Source: an uncultured Eubacteriales bacterium (lineage in GTDB: Bacteria; Bacillota; Clostridia; Christensenellales; Aristaeellaceae). Taken from it: 64,000 nucleotides of DNA. Location of the stretch: contig CACYZW010000002.1 of NCBI GenBank assembly GCA_902778995.1, forward strand, positions 1-64,000. Reading direction: 5' to 3'. Both the position numbers and the translations under genes were made by a program. This document shows, piece by piece, positions 33,269 to 41,959 of the stretch (positions are counted from its first letter, which is position 1; each line of letters starts with the position of its first letter). The notes beneath the pieces are model-generated. The model was not told where the DNA came from, made no database searches, and worked only from the letters and a program-made list of their open reading frames with translations.

Positions 33269-34819
33269 TTGAAGCGCATGACCACGACATTGACGACGTT
33301 GATCCTGATTGCGGCCCTGGGCGCAACGATGCTCTCGCTGACGATTCAGAGCGCACCGAACCTCCGCGCAACGCTTTCTCAGATTCTGATTATCATCGCC
33401 ATGGCCGGACTCATACTGCTTGCCGCCCTTGGCAGGCGGCGCGGACGGACGGAAGCGGAGGGCGAGGGGAGGGGCGCGTTCGGAAAGTGTACACAGCCAT
33501 CCTGTACCTTCTCCGACGTTGCCGCGAACGAGCAGGCGCTTCAAAGCCTTGAAGCGCTTCGGGACTATTTGATATGTCCCGATAAATATGTGCGCTACGG
33601 AGCCCGCATGCCCAAAGGCGTGCTGCTCTACGGCCCGCCTGGCACGGGCAAGACGCTGCTGGCGCGCGCGCTGGCCGGAGAGGCGGGGGTGCCCTTCTAT
33701 GCGCTGTCCGGATCGGATTTCGTGGAAAAATACGTCGGCGTCGGCGCGAGCCGTGTGCGCGCGCTGTTCAAAAAGGCGCGAAAAACCGGAAGATGCGTCA
33801 TATTCATCGACGAGATCGACGCCATGGGAAAGCGCCGGGATGACAGCGCCTCCGACGAGCGGGACCAGACGCTGAACGCGCTGCTCAGCGAAATGTCGGG
33901 GTTCTACACCGGCGACGGCATCATCGTCATCGCCGCCACCAACCGCATGGAGGCACTGGACCCTGCACTGCTGCGTCCCGGACGCTTTGACCGGCAGATC
34001 GAGGTGGGCTTGCCCGACAGGGCCCAGCGACTGAGCATATTGAAGCTGCACAGCCGCGGGAAGCCGTTGAACACAGATGTCAACCTTGAAGAACTGGCGG
34101 CGCAGACCGTCAGCTTCTCCGGCGCCTCTCTGGAAAACCTGTTGAATGAGGCGGCGCTCGCGGCGGCGGAGCGGGACAACGGCGGCATTGATGTGCGGGA
34201 TCTGCAGCAAGCCTTCTACAGGGCGGTCGCCGGAGCCGACAGAGGGATGATCGCTACCGAGCATGAAAGGCGCATCATTGCCGTCCACGAATCGGGGCAC
34301 GCCGTGGCCAGCTATTGGTTATCTCCGGAAAACCGGCTGGCCAGGGTGAGCATACTGCCGGCGGGGCACGGCGCGGCGGGATACAATCTGTGCGTCCCTC
34401 AGGAACGGATCATGGTCGAAAAGCGCCATCTGGAGAGCCAGATTCAGGTACTGCTGGCCGGAAGGGCCGCCGAACAGCTGATATCAGGCGACGACGCGCT
34501 GACGGCTGGCGCTTCCAGCGACCTTGCGAGAGCGACAGAGCTGGCGGCCGCCATGGTCATGGAGCTGGGCATGTGGGATGAGCCTTCGGTATCCCTGAAG
34601 GCGTTGGGGCGCTATTGCGGAGCGGGCGCCGGAGCTGCTGAGAGCTGTAAGGCGCTGCTGCACAGGCAGTATGAGCAGGTCAAAGCGCTGCTGTCAACGC
34701 ACATGGAGGCGGTTTTAGCCCTTTCGGAGGCGCTGCTGGAGACAGAATCGATGGAGGGAAACGCGGTTGAGAAAATCATAGCCGCCCATTTGTCAATCGA
34801 AAGACCGGATTCGGCATAA
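33269..34819 (+). CDS. Short FtsH-like AAA+ zinc metalloprotease
   Basis: The protein is about 516 residues, well below the usual 600-700 of FtsH. Two close N-terminal hydrophobic helices (residues 5-55) have almost no extracytoplasmic domain between them. The AAA domain has GPPGTGKTLLARALAGEAG, FIDEIDAMGKRR and the SRH segment ATNRMEALDPALLRPGRFDRQ. The M41 protease domain has the zinc motif HESGH (consensus HExxH) and a later region around SDLARATELA supplying the third ligand. TTG 33269 was chosen because GAGAGGTGG lies 5 nt upstream; ATG 33278 is the alternative. Position just before spoIIA suggests a sporulation or membrane-quality role (inference). Confidence 0.87.
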   Translation: MKRMTTTLTTLILIAALGATMLSLTIQSAPNLRATLSQILIIIAMAGLILLAALGRRRGRTEAEGEGRGAFGKCTQPSCTFSDVAANEQALQSLEALRDYLICPDKYVRYGARMPKGVLLYGPPGTGKTLLARALAGEAGVPFYALSGSDFVEKYVGVGASRVRALFKKARKTGRCVIFIDEIDAMGKRRDDSASDERDQTLNALLSEMSGFYTGDGIIVIAATNRMEALDPALLRPGRFDRQIEVGLPDRAQRLSILKLHSRGKPLNTDVNLEELAAQTVSFSGASLENLLNEAALAAAERDNGGIDVRDLQQAFYRAVAGADRGMIATEHERRIIAVHESGHAVASYWLSPENRLARVSILPAGHGAAGYNLCVPQERIMVEKRHLESQIQVLLAGRAAEQLISGDDALTAGASSDLARATELAAAMVMELGMWDEPSVSLKALGRYCGAGAGAAESCKALLHRQYEQVKALLSTHMEAVLALSEALLETESMEGNAVEKIIAAHLSIERPDSA

Positions 34820-34835
34820 GCAGACCCATTCAGAC

Positions 34836-34865
34836 AGAGGAAACGACAGGGCAGGCATGGAATAA
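34836..34865 (+). promoter_or_regulatory. Putative SigH promoter of the spoIIA operon
   Basis: AGAGGAAAC (34836-34844) and ATGGAATAA (34857-34865) fit the SigH pattern RNAGGAWWW and RNNGAATWW, with one mismatch and a 12-bp spacer. In Bacillus the spoIIA operon is transcribed by SigH at sporulation onset, so the position is as expected. Confidence 0.65.
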
Positions 34866-34886
34866 ACCTCGTGAAAGGGTGATTCC

Positions 34887-35192
34887 ATGCTTTGCTTTGA
34901 AACAAAAAAGAATACGCTGACTGTCAGGCTGTCCGGCGAACTGGATCACAGCGCGGCCAAGGACATTCGAAGGGAATTGGATGCTCTGATCGTCCAGACC
35001 GACGCAAGGAAGCTGGTATTCGATCTGAAAGGGCTTGATTTCATGGACAGCAGCGGCATCGGACTGGTTATCGGTCGGTATAAGCTGATGAAGCGCAGGG
35101 GCGGCAGCGTCGCCGTTAGCGGTACGGACGCACACATCGATCAGATCTTCAAAATGGCGGGGCTTTACCAGCTGGTAGAGCGCCTTGCCTGA
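34887..35192 (+). CDS. spoIIAA: Anti-sigma-F factor antagonist SpoIIAA
   Basis: The protein is 101 residues and a single STAS domain. The phosphorylatable Ser lies in FMDSSGIGLVIGRY, the SpoIIAA signature. When unphosphorylated it displaces SigF from SpoIIAB in the forespore. AAAGGGTG lies before the ATG. It is first in the spoIIAA-spoIIAB-sigF operon, 17 bp before spoIIAB. Confidence 0.95.
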   Translation: MLCFETKKNTLTVRLSGELDHSAAKDIRRELDALIVQTDARKLVFDLKGLDFMDSSGIGLVIGRYKLMKRRGGSVAVSGTDAHIDQIFKMAGLYQLVERLA

Positions 35193-35209
35193 CGGAAAGG
35201 AGCGGAAAT

Positions 35210-35665
35210 ATGAGTGTCATCAACGAGATGCGCCTGGAATTTACGGCGACGAGCGAGAACGAAGCCTTTGCGCGACTGGCCGTCAGCGGGTTCATGCTGC
35301 CCCTGGATCCCACGATGGAGGAGCTGGCCGACGTCAAAACCGCCGTCTCAGAGGCCGTTACCAACGCCATCATCCACGCTTACGCGGGTAAACCCGGCAT
35401 GGTACACATGAGCGCGGCCTATGACGGCACGGGCGAGTTGACGATACAAATCGTCGATCACGGCTGCGGTATCGTCGACGTGCAGCGCGCCAGACAACCT
35501 TTTTTCACTACCTCCGACAGTGAGGAACGCTCCGGCATGGGCTTTACCGTTATGGAGAGCTTCATGGACGGCGTCGATGTCACCAGTGTGCCGGGTGAGG
35601 GAACGACTGTGCGTATGAGCAAACGAATTCTGCTGCGGGACGACGCCTTCCCGCAGCAGGCTTGA
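35210..35665 (+). CDS. spoIIAB: Anti-sigma-F factor and Ser kinase SpoIIAB
   Basis: The protein is 151 residues with a GHKL ATPase fold. It has the N box (VKTAVSEAVTNAIIHAY), G1 (QIVDHGCGI) and G2 (SGMGFTVMESFMD). It binds SigF and phosphorylates SpoIIAA. GAAAGGAGCGG precedes the ATG. Its TGA overlaps the TTG start of sigF (TTGA), coupling stoichiometry of the anti-sigma and sigma factor. Confidence 0.95.
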   Translation: MSVINEMRLEFTATSENEAFARLAVSGFMLPLDPTMEELADVKTAVSEAVTNAIIHAYAGKPGMVHMSAAYDGTGELTIQIVDHGCGIVDVQRARQPFFTTSDSEERSGMGFTVMESFMDGVDVTSVPGEGTTVRMSKRILLRDDAFPQQA

Positions 35666-36399
35666 GCATCGAGGCGCACCAAAGCATTGAGGAGCGCCTG
35701 TCTAAAGCCAGACAGGGCGACCTTAAAGCCAGGGAGACGCTCGTTTGCGACAATATCCCGCTGGTGAAATTCGTCGTGCGGCGCTTTTTGGGACACGGTG
35801 TGGAATACGACGATCTGTTTCAATTCGGCTGTATGGGCCTTTTGAAGGCGATAGACCGCTTTGATCCGGGTTATCAGGTACAGTTTTCCACCTATGCGGT
35901 GCCGGTCATAATGGGAGAAATCCGACGCTATCTCCGGGACGACGGACCCATTCATATCTCCCGGGCCATTCGCGAACTGTCGAAGCGTATAGACGCCTAT
36001 ATCGACCAGTCAGAACAGGCGCACAGCCATTCCGTCCAGGAAATTGCCGACGCGCTGAGTGCGGAAAAGGGAGATGTGCTGCTGGCGCTCAACAGCAAGC
36101 GCCCCCTGCGCTCTCTGGATGAAAGGATAGGCGGCGACAGCGACACGCGCCTGATGGACACGATCAGCACGGAGCCCCTTGGGGACGTGGATCAGCGGCT
36201 GACGCTCGTCAAGCTGCTGCAGGATCTGCCACAGGAGGAAAGGGCGCTGATATTGCGGCGCTATTTCAAGCGACACACACAGGCCCGGATCGCCCGGGAT
36301 TTGGGCACCTCCCAGGTGCAGATTTCACGGATGGAAAGCCGAATACTCAAGAAGCTCCGCTCTATGGCGGACACAGATGCTGCACCATGCGATCAATAA
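35662..36399 (+). CDS. sigF: Forespore sigma factor SigF
   Basis: The protein is 245 residues. Region 2 shows YDDLFQFGCMGLLKAIDRFDPGYQVQFSTYAVPVI with the -10 recognition helix. Region 4 (EERALILRRYF; TQARIARDLGTSQVQISRME) is the -35 recognition helix-turn-helix. It is the early forespore sigma factor. The TTG start at 35662 overlaps the spoIIAB stop. A strong bidirectional terminator follows. Confidence 0.95.
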   Translation: MSIEAHQSIEERLSKARQGDLKARETLVCDNIPLVKFVVRRFLGHGVEYDDLFQFGCMGLLKAIDRFDPGYQVQFSTYAVPVIMGEIRRYLRDDGPIHISRAIRELSKRIDAYIDQSEQAHSHSVQEIADALSAEKGDVLLALNSKRPLRSLDERIGGDSDTRLMDTISTEPLGDVDQRLTLVKLLQDLPQEERALILRRYFKRHTQARIARDLGTSQVQISRMESRILKKLRSMADTDAAPCDQ

Positions 36400-36403
36400 G
36401 AAG

Positions 36404-36440
36404 AAACAGACCACATTCTATTAGAGAATATGGTCTGTTT
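36404..36440. terminator. Bidirectional terminator between sigF and lysA
   Basis: A 16-bp stem (AAACAGACCACATTCT with 36425-36440, one A-C mismatch) has a 5-nt loop, A-rich on one side and T-rich on the other. It lies between convergent genes and can end both. Confidence 0.85.
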
Positions 36441-36465
36441 TCTAATAAAATAGAACATAGTCTTT

Positions 36466-37734
36466 TTATTCAAGCACCGTCTTCAGCACATCGCAGAAAT
36501 CGAATGTGGCGAAGTAATCCCTGACCGTCTCCGCGCGGCGGATCATCGAGAAGCTGCCGTCAGGATGCAGCATGATCTCAGCGCTCTTCAGCTTGCCGTT
36601 GTAATTATAGCCCATGGAATAGCCGTGAGCGCCGGTGTCGTGAATGATCACAAGGTCGCCGTCGTCAATCTGGGGCAGCGCGCGGTCTACGGCGAACTTG
36701 TCATTGTTTTCACACAGCGAGCCCACGACATCGTAGACGTGGTCGCACAGGGCGCCCTCCTTGCCGGAAACGGTGATGTGGTGATAGGCGTCGTACATGG
36801 CCGGGCGCATCAGATTGACGGCGCAGGCGTCCACGCCGATGTATTCCTTGTAGATGTGCTTTTTGTGTATGGCGCGGGTCACCAGACAGCCGTGGGGGCC
36901 GGTCATAAAGCGGCCGAGCTCTGTGGACAGGGCGACGTTGCCAAGCCCCGCTGCGCCCAGTACCTTGGCGAAGCTCTCCTGGATGGAAGCGCCTATGACG
37001 CGTATGTCGGGCATGGTCTGCTCGGGCAGATAGGGAATGCCGATGCCGCCGGAAAGGTTTACCATAAAGATTTCCGCGCCCAGCTTCTTCTTCAGGTCGA
37101 TGGCCAGATCGAAGAGTATCATAGCGTTCGCCGGATAGTAATTGTTGTCGGCGGCGTTGCTGGCCAGCAGCGCATGCAGCGCGAAGCGCTTTACGCCCAG
37201 CTGCATCAGCCGCTGCACCGCTGAGAAGATCTGCTGCTTCGTCATGCCGAATTTCGAGGAATCCGGCTGACCCATGTAGACCGTGCCCACCAACAACTCT
37301 CCGCCCGGATTGTAGCGCAGGCAAATGCGCTCCGGCAGCCCGCCGTGCGCGGCGAGAAAATCGATGTGGGTAATGTCGTCCAGGTTGATGATGGCGTTGA
37401 GCTTGCGGGCATATTCGTATTCCTCGGCGGGCGTCTCGTTGGACGAGAACATAATTTCATCGCCCGAAAAACCCAGGGCCTCGGCCATCTTCAGCTCGGC
37501 CATCGAAGCGCAGTCCACGCCGCAGCCCTCTTCCTTGAGCAGCTTCAGTATAAACGGATTCGGGCAGGCCTTCACCGCGAAGTATTCGCGGAAGCACTTG
37601 TTCCAGGAAAAGGCCTCGGATACCTCGTGTGCCGTGCGTCGAATGCCGGCTTCATTGTACAGGTGAAACGGGGTGGGGTACTGCGCAGTGATTTCCTTTA
37701 ATTTTTCGTGGCTCACAAAGGGCAGCTTTTGCAT
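36466..37734 (-). CDS. lysA: Diaminopimelate decarboxylase-type PLP enzyme
   Basis: The protein is 422 residues. The PLP Lys lies in REYFAVKACPNP, followed by GVDCASMAELKMA, the Gly-rich phosphate loop NLSGGIGIPY and ELGRFMTGPHGCLVT. The second active-site element (VDACAVNLMRPAMYDAYH) is where the family supplies a Cys. It decarboxylates meso-diaminopimelate to lysine. The segment HALLASNAADNNYYP differs from the classic LysA HIGS motif, so it belongs to a divergent LysA branch and another amino-acid substrate is possible. In Bacillus lysA also lies near the spoIIA-spoVA region. Confidence 0.82.
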   Translation of the reverse strand: MQKLPFVSHEKLKEITAQYPTPFHLYNEAGIRRTAHEVSEAFSWNKCFREYFAVKACPNPFILKLLKEEGCGVDCASMAELKMAEALGFSGDEIMFSSNETPAEEYEYARKLNAIINLDDITHIDFLAAHGGLPERICLRYNPGGELLVGTVYMGQPDSSKFGMTKQQIFSAVQRLMQLGVKRFALHALLASNAADNNYYPANAMILFDLAIDLKKKLGAEIFMVNLSGGIGIPYLPEQTMPDIRVIGASIQESFAKVLGAAGLGNVALSTELGRFMTGPHGCLVTRAIHKKHIYKEYIGVDACAVNLMRPAMYDAYHHITVSGKEGALCDHVYDVVGSLCENNDKFAVDRALPQIDDGDLVIIHDTGAHGYSMGYNYNGKLKSAEIMLHPDGSFSMIRRAETVRDYFATFDFCDVLKTVLE

Positions 37735-37761
37735 AAGTATTCAACTCCATTTCTGATTGAC

Positions 37762-37790
37762 ATCATAGGCGGTTTGCGCCCTTCCGTCAA
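37762..37790 (-). promoter_or_regulatory. Promoter of lysA
   Basis: On the minus strand TTGACG (37790-37785) and TATGAT (37767-37762) have a 17-bp spacer. They lie 28 bp from the ATG. The -10 is followed by GTCAATC, with no obvious lysine-riboswitch leader, since the leader would be only about 20 nt. Confidence 0.75.
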
Positions 37791-37934
37791 GTGCTTTACG
37801 GTGTTCTTTTGTGTTAAGATGTCAGCAAGGCACGATACAGGGCGAGATGAAATTATTAACATTGCGAAGTTGAAGAAAGCGAGATTTCGTGATAGAGTAA
37901 GAAGAAGGTCATGTAGTTTACAGGAGGTAGCCCT

Positions 37935-39782
37935 TTGTCCATCTCTGAGCGCATCGAAAACCTGCTGATGTCCGTGCAAAAGCCGGTTCGATACATGGGC
38001 GGCGAATTCAATGCCGTCATGAAGGACCCGAACGCGGTGGATGTGCGCTATGCATTTCTCTTTCCGGACACCTATGAGGTAGGCATGTCCCATCTGGGCA
38101 TGAAGATACTGTATCACGCCATCAACGCGCGGGATGACGCCTGGTGCGAACGGGTGTTCTCGCCCTGGGTGGATATGGCCGATCTGATGCGCCGGGACGG
38201 CATACCCCTGTTTTCCCTGGAATCGCGCACCCCGATACGGGAATTCGACCTGCTGGGCATCACGCTCCAGTATGAGATGAGCTTCACGAATATCCTCGAG
38301 GCGCTGGATCTTGCAGGCATTCCCCTTCGCCGGGAGGATCGCAGCGAGGGGCCCTTTGTCATCTGCGGCGGTCCCTGTGCCTTCAACCCCGAACCGCTGG
38401 CGCCCTTCGTGGATCTGGTGGCCCTGGGCGATGGGGAGGAGGAGACCCAGCAGACCATCGATCTGTACAGGAAATGGAAGGCCGCAGGACTGCCCCGGGA
38501 TGAATACCTGCGCATGGCCGCTCAGATTCCCGGCATCTACGTCCCTTCGCTCTATGACGTGACCTACAATGCCGACGGCACCGTCGCCTCCGTCGTGCCC
38601 AAGCCTGGCAGCGGCGCGCCAAAGGTGGTCAGAAGGGCCCTGGTAAAGGATTTGGACAGCGCCGTCTATCCGGAAAGGCTGATCGTGCCCTACGGCGAAA
38701 TCGTACACAACCGCATCATGCTGGAGATCTTCCGGGGCTGTACCCGCGGCTGCCGCTTTTGCCAGGCCGGCATGATATACCGTCCCATTCGGGAGCGCAG
38801 CATTGAACGCCTGATGCGCATGGCGGACAGCCTGGTCGCCTCCACGGGCTACGATGAAATCTCACTGATGAGCCTGTCCAGCGGCGATTACAGCTGTCTG
38901 CCCGAACTGGCGCACCGGATGGTGGAGCGCTTCGCCGCCCGCCGCGTGCGCATTTCGCTGCCCTCCCAGCGCATCGACACGGTGCTCACCGATACCCTGA
39001 AGGAGACCCAGAAGGTCAAAAAGACCGCCCTGACCCTCGCGCCGGAGGCTGGCACTCAGCGCCTCAGGGACGTCATCAACAAGGGCGTGACCGAAGCAGA
39101 CCTGATCCGCTCGGTGACCGACGCCTTCGAGCAGGGCTGGTCCGCTGTGAAGCTGTACTTCATGCTCGGCCTGCCCACGGAAACCGACGAGGACGTGCTG
39201 GGCATCGCCGATCTCGCTGAAAAGGTGCGAAAATGCTATTTCTCCGTTCCCAGGGAGCGCCGTGCGCCCGGGCTGCGCATTACGGTCAGCGCGTCTGTTT
39301 TCGTTCCCAAGAACGACACGCCCTTCCAGTGGGCGCCGCAGCTGGACTATGAAACCGTGGTTCACCGTCAACAGCTGTTAAAGCAGGCGCTGTCCCGCGT
39401 CAAGGGCGTCGATTTCAAGTATCACGCACCGGATCTCAGCTATATCGAAGCCGTGTTTGCCCGCGGCGACCGACGCCTGGGCGAGGCCCTGGAACGCGCC
39501 TGGCGCATGGGCTGCCGCTTCGATGGATGGAGCGATCAATTCCGATACGACCTGTGGCTCAAGGCCTTTGAAGAAAGTGGCCTCGACCCGGATTTCTACG
39601 CGCTGAGACCCCGTCCGACGGACGAGGTGTTTCCCTGGGATCATCTCGATTGCGGCGTCACCAAGGACTACATGCTGCGGGAGTGGGAGAGGGCGCTGCG
39701 TGAAGAATGTACACCAGACTGCCGCAGGGGCTGCACGGGCTGCGGCATGAAGCGCTATCCAGGCGCATGCGAAAGCCGTTAA
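37935..39782 (+). CDS. TIGR03960-family B12-binding-type radical SAM protein
   Basis: The protein is 615 residues. The N-terminal part (VDVRYAFLFPDTYEVGMSHLG) resembles the cobalamin-binding-like domain of this family. The radical SAM Cys triad is in RGCTRGCRFCQAGMIYRP near residue 270. A Cys-rich end (CTPDCRRGCTGCGMKRYPGAC) may hold another metal centre. The substrate is unknown. TTG 37935 has AGGAGGT 7 nt upstream. It is the first gene of a three-gene cluster with TIGR03936 and RNase G, which suggests RNA or ribosome modification (inference from neighbours). Confidence 0.9.
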   Translation: MSISERIENLLMSVQKPVRYMGGEFNAVMKDPNAVDVRYAFLFPDTYEVGMSHLGMKILYHAINARDDAWCERVFSPWVDMADLMRRDGIPLFSLESRTPIREFDLLGITLQYEMSFTNILEALDLAGIPLRREDRSEGPFVICGGPCAFNPEPLAPFVDLVALGDGEEETQQTIDLYRKWKAAGLPRDEYLRMAAQIPGIYVPSLYDVTYNADGTVASVVPKPGSGAPKVVRRALVKDLDSAVYPERLIVPYGEIVHNRIMLEIFRGCTRGCRFCQAGMIYRPIRERSIERLMRMADSLVASTGYDEISLMSLSSGDYSCLPELAHRMVERFAARRVRISLPSQRIDTVLTDTLKETQKVKKTALTLAPEAGTQRLRDVINKGVTEADLIRSVTDAFEQGWSAVKLYFMLGLPTETDEDVLGIADLAEKVRKCYFSVPRERRAPGLRITVSASVFVPKNDTPFQWAPQLDYETVVHRQQLLKQALSRVKGVDFKYHAPDLSYIEAVFARGDRRLGEALERAWRMGCRFDGWSDQFRYDLWLKAFEESGLDPDFYALRPRPTDEVFPWDHLDCGVTKDYMLREWERALREECTPDCRRGCTGCGMKRYPGACESR

Positions 39783-39800
39783 GGGCTATAGGAGGCGGAC

Positions 39801-40472
39801 ATGAGGGCACTGATACGCTTCGGCAAGCAGCCCAGGCTGCGCTTTATTTCCCATCTGGATCTCCAGCGCTTTTTCCAGCGCGCCGTGAACCGCACGGGAT
39901 TGCCCATCGCTTTTACACAGGGCTTTAATCCTCATCCGGTGATGTCCTTTTCCTCGGCGCTCGCCCTGGGCTGGACCAGCGAATACGAGGTCATCGACAT
40001 CAAGCTGAGCGCGCCGATGGGCCGCAAGCGCACGGAGGACGCCGTTCGCAGCGCACTGCCGGAGGATTTACCGGTGCTTGAGACGCGCATGGTGGACGAT
40101 CGTCACCCCGCGCCGATGGCGCTGGTCAGAATGTCTGATTATATCGTTCGGCTGGGGGGCGAGGACGCGTCCGCCATCGTGGCGCAGATCCCCGCATTCC
40201 TTGATCGGGAGATCGTAAATGCCGTCAAAAAGACCAAGTCCGGCGAAAAGGAAATCAACGCGCGCCCGCTTGTGCTTTCGATGGAGCCCCTTGACGCCGC
40301 CAGCTTCAAAACCCGCCTGATGCTCACGGAGAGCCAGTCCATCAAGCCGGAGCTGCTGGTGGGCCTGCTTTCGGACATGGCGGCGGTTGAAGCGCCCCAG
40401 ATCCGCGTTCACCGTCTGTCGCTTTCAGGGCTTGACGCCGATGGCAATCCCGCGCCGCTGATGACGCTGTAA
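39801..40472 (+). CDS. TIGR03936/DUF2344 radical SAM-associated protein
   Basis: The protein is 223 residues. The N-terminus RALIRFGKQPRLRFISHLDLQRFFQRAV is the family signature, and GFNPHPVMSFSSALALG follows. In other genomes it is fused to or follows TIGR03960 proteins, as here (18 bp away), so it is likely a partner or substrate-binding subunit. The activity is unknown. AGGAGGCGG precedes the ATG. Confidence 0.9.
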   Translation: MRALIRFGKQPRLRFISHLDLQRFFQRAVNRTGLPIAFTQGFNPHPVMSFSSALALGWTSEYEVIDIKLSAPMGRKRTEDAVRSALPEDLPVLETRMVDDRHPAPMALVRMSDYIVRLGGEDASAIVAQIPAFLDREIVNAVKKTKSGEKEINARPLVLSMEPLDAASFKTRLMLTESQSIKPELLVGLLSDMAAVEAPQIRVHRLSLSGLDADGNPAPLMTL

Positions 40473-40486
40473 GGGCAGGCGCGGCT

Positions 40487-41944
40487 ATGAAACAGGTGCT
40501 GTTGATGGAACGGGTGATGGATCAGACCCGTCTGGCCGTCGTTGAGGATGGCGCGCTGTGCGAAATTTACCGGCAGATACCGGATACGGAAAACCTCTCC
40601 GGCAATATCTACCTGGGCAGGGTTGAAAACGTGCTGCCCGGCATGAACGCTGCCTTCGTGGACATCGGCATGGAGAAAAACGGCTTCCTGGCCGCAGGGG
40701 ACATACGCCTGTCCGCCCAGGGCGACAGCTCGCTGTCCGCCATGCTGAACAAGGCGCGCATTGAGCGGCTGGTGCGCCCTGGCCAGCAGATCCTGGCACA
40801 GGTCATACGCGCTCAACCGGGCGCGAAGGGTCCCAGGCTATCCTGCCACATTACGCTGCCTGGACGCGCGATGGTGCTGCTGGCGGGCATAAAATACGTC
40901 GGGATTTCCAGAAAGATCGAGGACGCAGGAGCGCGCGCCCGTTTGCGGGATGTAGGGCTGTCGCTGACAGAGGACGACCCGGACGGCCTTATCCTGCGCA
41001 CGGCGGCTCAGGGCCTGGATACGGAGCGCCTGAAAGCGGAATACGCGCTCCTGAAGGCGCAATGGGCCGACATGAAGCAGCGCGCCGGGGTCCTGCGCGG
41101 GCCGAAGCTGATTTACGACGACAACGACCTGACCCTTCAAGCGGTGCGGGACATGCTGACGGAGGATGTCGAAGCCCTCTGGACGGACGACGAACAGTGC
41201 CACCAATGCCTGTTGGCCTGGGCCGGAAGCATGGCGCCGGACCTTTCGGACAGGATTCAACGGCACAACGGCGCGACGCCGCTGTTCGACCTTTACCGGG
41301 TGGACGCCCAGCTTGAAAAGGCGCTTCAAAGGTTTGTCTGGCTGAAAAGCGGCGGTTCGCTGGTCATCGACGAAACGGAAGCCCTCACCGTCGTGGATGT
41401 CAATACCGGCAGGAATACCGGCAGGCGAGACGCGGACGAGACGATTCTCGAGACCAACTGCGAAGCGGCCCGGGAGCTGATGCGCCAGGTGCGGCTGAGG
41501 GACATCGGCGGCATGATCGTCGTCGATTTCATAGATATGCGCCGTTCGCAGGATCGTGAAACGCTGATGGCGACGCTGCGCTCATGCGCCGAAAATGACC
41601 GCAACCGCACGCGGATTGTGGACATCACCGCCCTTGGACTTGTTGAACTGACCCGCAAGCGGGTGCGGCAAAGCCTGTCCAGACAGATGACGCACACCTG
41701 TTCAGTGTGCGGGGGCAACGGCGTGGTCGCCTCCCATGAGGCGACGGCCCGGCGGGCGCTGCGCGATCTGTGGCGACGCAGGCGCAGCGGAGACGATACG
41801 GCGCTTCGGCTGGAGGCCGCGCCCGCTGTCTGCGGCTGGATCAGGCGGATCGGCGTTCCCGGGGGCGGCCCTGTGGAATTGACGCCCACGGAAAATATGG
41901 GGGAAGGGGATTATCGCTTCACACCCCTTCAAAGCAAACGCTGA
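40487..41944 (+). CDS. rng: Ribonuclease G/E family endoribonuclease
   Basis: The protein is 485 residues. An S1-like RNA-binding domain comes first (GNIYLGRVENVLPGMNAAFVDIGMEKNGFL). The catalytic RNase E/G core has TVVDVNTGRN and MIVVDFIDMR, supplying the Mg-binding Asp residues. The zinc-link CSVCGGNGVV follows near residue 405. The family processes rRNA and mRNA 5' regions. The S1 domain is followed by a normal-length core and there is no RNase E scaffold tail. The ribosome-binding site is weak (GGGCAGGCG), consistent with coupling to the preceding gene 14 bp away. Confidence 0.9.
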   Translation: MKQVLLMERVMDQTRLAVVEDGALCEIYRQIPDTENLSGNIYLGRVENVLPGMNAAFVDIGMEKNGFLAAGDIRLSAQGDSSLSAMLNKARIERLVRPGQQILAQVIRAQPGAKGPRLSCHITLPGRAMVLLAGIKYVGISRKIEDAGARARLRDVGLSLTEDDPDGLILRTAAQGLDTERLKAEYALLKAQWADMKQRAGVLRGPKLIYDDNDLTLQAVRDMLTEDVEALWTDDEQCHQCLLAWAGSMAPDLSDRIQRHNGATPLFDLYRVDAQLEKALQRFVWLKSGGSLVIDETEALTVVDVNTGRNTGRRDADETILETNCEAARELMRQVRLRDIGGMIVVDFIDMRRSQDRETLMATLRSCAENDRNRTRIVDITALGLVELTRKRVRQSLSRQMTHTCSVCGGNGVVASHEATARRALRDLWRRRRSGDDTALRLEAAPAVCGWIRRIGVPGGGPVELTPTENMGEGDYRFTPLQSKR

Positions 41945-41959
41945 AACGAGGTTCTTCAC

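Noticed and set aside
32152..33552. 466-residue plus-strand open frame opposite the penicillin-binding protein
   Set aside because: Antisense shadow; it overlaps the PBP gene and runs out of frame into the FtsH-like gene.
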